Assembly: GCA_027622555.1 (NCBI GenBank)
Contig: JAQBYJ010000031.1
Coordinates: forward strand, 1 to 52,001
Direction: 5' to 3'
Length of the DNA stretch: 52,001 nt
DNA from: Verrucomicrobiota bacterium
GTDB lineage: Bacteria; Verrucomicrobiota; Verrucomicrobiia; Opitutales; UBA2995
A program made the position numbers and the translations under genes. Numbering within the stretch: position 1 is the first letter of the stretch; the number at the start of each line of letters is the position of its first letter. Below, in pieces: positions 49,684-52,001 of this stretch. The notes below the pieces were generated by a model, which made no database searches, had not been told where the DNA came from, and saw only the letters and a program-made list of their open reading frames with translations.

Positions 49684-49983
49684 CTATTCGGCAGCAGTAA
49701 CAAGTGGGACATCTGTAATCTCCTTCAAATAGAAGGCGATTATGGTTTTAATATGGAACTGTCGGGATTCTTCGGTGATATCCGCAACATCTTTGCGGAT
49801 AATCTCTTCGAAATCGACGGGTTCCAGGATCTGATCATTCAGCAGCTTTACCGTATTCGGATATACTTTATAGGTTTCAAGCGTGTGGATGGGACCTTTT
49901 GAGTCTTTCTCCTGCTCACTATAAACGGCATTTCCGGTGAGGAAAGCCAAGCTGAAGGCCAGGGCCATTATTTTTGTTTTCAT
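49684..49983 (-). CDS. Small secreted protein of unknown function
   Basis: A 99-residue protein from the ATG at 49983, chosen because it begins a normal signal peptide (MKTKIMALAFSLAFLTG, cleavage near VYS); the open frame reaches 50067 but without a plausible leader. I do not recognise a family. The mature part of about 77 residues is hydrophilic: KGPIHTLETYKVYPNTVKLL, ILEPVDFEEIIRKDVADI and a final IKTIIAFYLKEITDV. The sequence HTLETYKVYP resembles the small N-terminal segments seen on some verrucomicrobial surface proteins, but that is only an impression. It has its own terminator. Confidence 0.65.
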   Translation of the reverse strand: MKTKIMALAFSLAFLTGNAVYSEQEKDSKGPIHTLETYKVYPNTVKLLNDQILEPVDFEEIIRKDVADITEESRQFHIKTIIAFYLKEITDVPLVTAAE

Positions 49984-50176
49984 TGTTCGTTTTGGAAAAA
50001 TTATTTTCGGGGCAACGAACAGAAGAATATGTGAGCGCATGGCTCTATTTAAAAGAACAAATGTCACTATAAAAGCAACATTATGGATTGCAAGCCGGAT
50101 CTCACGATTTACTTTTTCGGCCCTTTTTTATCAATTTTTGTACTTTAGCCTCCTAGAATAACCTGGAGCCTTAAGG

Positions 50177-50869
50177 TCAGAAAAGCTCTTCTTGCTGTAG
50201 AATTTCCTGTCTTTTCAAGCACTCAGGACTCTTATTCTTTGGACTATTCACCAAATTTGAAACAGGGAAAGCCTCCATATCCTCCGCCGGGTAGGGTGTA
50301 GTAAGCCACAGTAGATGGTCTATTGTGCTATCCAGGTTTAGCCAGATATCCATTTTATCATGGTCCAGCATGACTGGCATCCTGTCGTGCAAGCCCTTCA
50401 TAAGTTCGTTGGGGGCTGTTGTCAGTATTGTGCAGGACTCTAAGCGATCTCCAGTCGAGCTTTCCCATTTCTCCCAAAGCCCAGCCATGGCGAAAGGTTC
50501 GCGTTCTTTTCTTTGAATAAAGTAAGGGATCCTATTTTTGCCATCTCGTTTCCATTCAAAAAACCCGTCCGCAGGGATCAGACAACGGCGGCTCTTAAAG
50601 GCTGATCTAAAGGCTGGCTTCTCCGTTAAGGTTTCAGATCTGGCGTTGATCAATCGGTTTCCAATGGTGGGGTCTTTTGCCCAAAAAGGGACCAGCCCCC
50701 ATCTTAACTTAACAATCTCCTTGTTGTTTGAAGCGTCCGAATTTCGCACCGCCCAGATGTCGACCCCAGGTGGAATGTTAAAATTGGGTTGCATTTCGGG
50801 AATGTCTTTAAAGACAAAAGCCCTTGAAAAGAACCTTTCTGGAACGGTCAGGCTAAATCGGCCACACAT
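50177..50869 (-). CDS. yedK: SOS response-associated peptidase (SRAP/YedK, HMCES-like)
   Basis: A 230-residue protein from the ATG at 50869. The start is fixed by the family: Cys2 in MCGRFSLT is the catalytic nucleophile after Met removal. Other signature parts are PNFNIPPG, LRWGLVPFWAKDP, LINARSETLTEKPAF, RCLIPADGFFEWKRDG with the active-site Glu, and LHDRMPVML with the His. The enzyme forms a stable thiazolidine link to abasic sites in single-stranded DNA and protects them. An in-frame ATG at 50911 is too early. It lies alone between two other minus-strand genes. Confidence 0.94.
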   Translation of the reverse strand: MCGRFSLTVPERFFSRAFVFKDIPEMQPNFNIPPGVDIWAVRNSDASNNKEIVKLRWGLVPFWAKDPTIGNRLINARSETLTEKPAFRSAFKSRRCLIPADGFFEWKRDGKNRIPYFIQRKEREPFAMAGLWEKWESSTGDRLESCTILTTAPNELMKGLHDRMPVMLDHDKMDIWLNLDSTIDHLLWLTTPYPAEDMEAFPVSNLVNSPKNKSPECLKRQEILQQEELF

Positions 50870-50910
50870 GGACAAAGGGTTTAAAAGATTTTGGATTGAA
50901 GCAATATACA

Positions 50911-50939
50911 AAAAAAGCCGCCCTTTTGGACGGCTTTTA
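50911..50939 (-). terminator. Rho-independent terminator after the FKBP gene
   Basis: On the minus strand AAAAGCCGTC and GGCGGCTTTT pair around a short loop with one T-G pair, with T after it, about 20 bases after the FKBP stop. The A and T runs on both sides mean it could act in both directions. Confidence 0.8.
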
Positions 50940-50958
50940 GAAATCTTTAGGGGCTGAA

Positions 50959-51843
50959 CTAAGGTTGGTCGGTGGTCAGAGTTGTTTCGGTTGCCAGAAT
51001 TTCGTGGACCGTAAACTCGAACATCAAGGCTGAATCAGGCGGTATTCCGTTTCCAGACTCGCTGCTGAAGCCGAGGGAAGCAGGGACCCAAAGGTGAATG
51101 ATTCCACCTTCGCGCACGTATTGGAGACCTTCACGAACACCCGGTACCATATTGGGCAAGATTACGGGGACAGGGCCTCCGTCTCCTTTATTTGCTGTGG
51201 AATCAATAATAGTCCCATCAATTAGGTAGGCAGTGTATTCAGCACTTACGACGGAATCGCCATTGGGTGGAAACTTTCCAGTTCCTTCACTGATGAGCTC
51301 ATAGAACAGACCTGTGCTGGTTTTTGTAACGTTTTCTTTTTTCGCCAATTCCGCAAAAAACTCAATAGTCTGTTCCTTTCTTTCTCGATCCATACGCTCT
51401 TGTACGGGAGCCCAACGTTCGTCTATAAGTTTTGCAACCGCTGGTCGTTTCTCCTCCCAACCTTCGATGATTCGATTGTTAATTGAAGCGTGAATACCCG
51501 TTCGAAAAGCCAGTTTTTCTCTTTCGGATAGCTCGAGCAAATGGACTTGGTTGTTTCTCACCATTAACCATCCATATATGGCAAAAAGCTCCTCTATCTC
51601 AGCAAATTTCGTTGGAGCCTCTTTTGCTGCATCTGCTTCCGGGCTAGCCTGGTTCGTGCCGGTCGTTGCTGTAGGAGCTGAAGCTGGAGTAGCTTGTGTT
51701 GTCGGTACTTTTTCTTCTTCGTCACCAAATGAAATTGAGATTTTCGGGGCAGCTTCCTTTTCTTGGCCAAACAAGGTTGAGGAAAGATTCAAGGTTATAG
51801 CCAAGAGTAAGCTAACTGAAAAATAGATGGTTTTTTTAAGCAT
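50959..51843 (-). CDS. Secreted FKBP-type peptidyl-prolyl isomerase
   Basis: A 294-residue exported protein with a signal peptide (about residues 1-26), an acidic/Ala/Thr-rich linker (about 40-75), a helical N-terminal domain (about 78-170) as in FkpA/Mip proteins, and a C-terminal FKBP domain (about 172-285). The FKBP part has TSTGLFYELISEGTG, DSVVSAEYTAYLIDGTIIDST, GVREGLQYVREGGIIHLWVPASLGFS (span 235-260) and GIPPDSALMFEFTVHEI. The normal FDSS element reads IDST. It should assist folding of periplasmic proteins. The 158 bases after its start to the window end contain no gene I can support. Confidence 0.92.
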   Translation of the reverse strand: MLKKTIYFSVSLLLAITLNLSSTLFGQEKEAAPKISISFGDEEEKVPTTQATPASAPTATTGTNQASPEADAAKEAPTKFAEIEELFAIYGWLMVRNNQVHLLELSEREKLAFRTGIHASINNRIIEGWEEKRPAVAKLIDERWAPVQERMDRERKEQTIEFFAELAKKENVTKTSTGLFYELISEGTGKFPPNGDSVVSAEYTAYLIDGTIIDSTANKGDGGPVPVILPNMVPGVREGLQYVREGGIIHLWVPASLGFSSESGNGIPPDSALMFEFTVHEILATETTLTTDQP

Positions 51844-52001
51844 TGTGCTGATTGGTTTAAAAAATTGAACCTTCCGAAATAAAGGAGTCGGAGATCATAG
51901 CCAGCTTTTTCTGACTTCAAGCACCATTTGAACACGGTATTTTTATTTGGCCCGGTGATTGACGATCATTTGGAACGGGATGCCTGGATCATGCTGGGAT
52001 T

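Overview
The window looks like chromosomal DNA from a Gram-negative, probably marine or sediment member of Verrucomicrobiota, most likely of the Opitutae/Puniceicoccales type. This is inferred from gene families, not from a marker gene. The signs are formylglycine sulfatases, a DUF1592/DUF1588-type cytochrome-like protein next to a DUF1552 protein, a large TonB-dependent receptor with the verrucomicrobial N-terminal signature (NTLSGTRFNSSLRDT), DUF4252 proteins, and the rpmH-rnpA-yidD-yidC-yebC housekeeping block. No phage, plasmid or CRISPR region is visible.

Layout. 0-7.3 kb: a VOC protein, then a compact minus-strand run of DinB-like, NRDE/TANGO2-like, a three-domain hydrolase-DedA-ATP-grasp fusion, cupin and HrpB helicase. 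7.5-10.7 kb: a YbjQ / putative anti-sigma / ECF sigma operon, divergent from a dihydrofolate reductase and two DUF4252-type envelope proteins. 10.7-12.4 kb: an enlarged secreted agmatine-deiminase-family protein. 13.0-19.4 kb: two tandem TonB-dependent receptors, the second broken by loss of its plug domain. 19.7-22.8 kb: a structured leader-like repeat and three tandem paralogues of a secreted family I cannot name. 22.8-28.2 kb: an envelope export cluster (beta-barrel, LolA-like protein, MMPL/RND pump, DUF2892 protein) divergent from an ArsR regulator with two cysteines placed as in the SqrR/BigR persulfide sensors; two copies of a 16-bp operator lie between them. 28.2-38.7 kb: a sulfatase, the nickel-pincer-nucleotide genes larE-larB-larC preceded by a tiny membrane peptide, the DUF1592/DUF1552 pair and a second sulfatase. 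38.8-42.6 kb: a PqiA/PqiB-type MCE lipid-transport pair and a secreted PQQ-type beta-propeller. 42.7-44.4 kb: a 5'-truncated hemN next to a tRNA-Glu whose 3' end is duplicated 190 bp away. 44.5-52 kb: rpmH, rnpA, yidD, yidC, yebC, then DoxX, TPR-like, small secreted, SRAP and FKBP genes.

How the genes work together. Translational coupling (ATGA overlaps) ties cupin-hrpB, anti-sigma-ybjQ, larB-larC, pqiA-MCE and rnpA-yidD. Most accessory genes act in the envelope: polymer uptake (TonB receptors), sulfate-ester removal (sulfatases), lipid or hydrophobic-compound transport (MMPL/LolA-like, PqiA/MCE, DedA fusion) and stress signalling (ECF sigma, ArsR).

Strongest leads: the thiol-switch-controlled export cluster at 22.8-28.2 kb, the hydrolase-DedA-ATP-grasp fusion at 3.4-6.0 kb, the triplicated unknown family at 19.9-22.8 kb, and the two broken genes (TonB receptor 2 and hemN). 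Assignments rest on reading motifs by eye; no database search was run.
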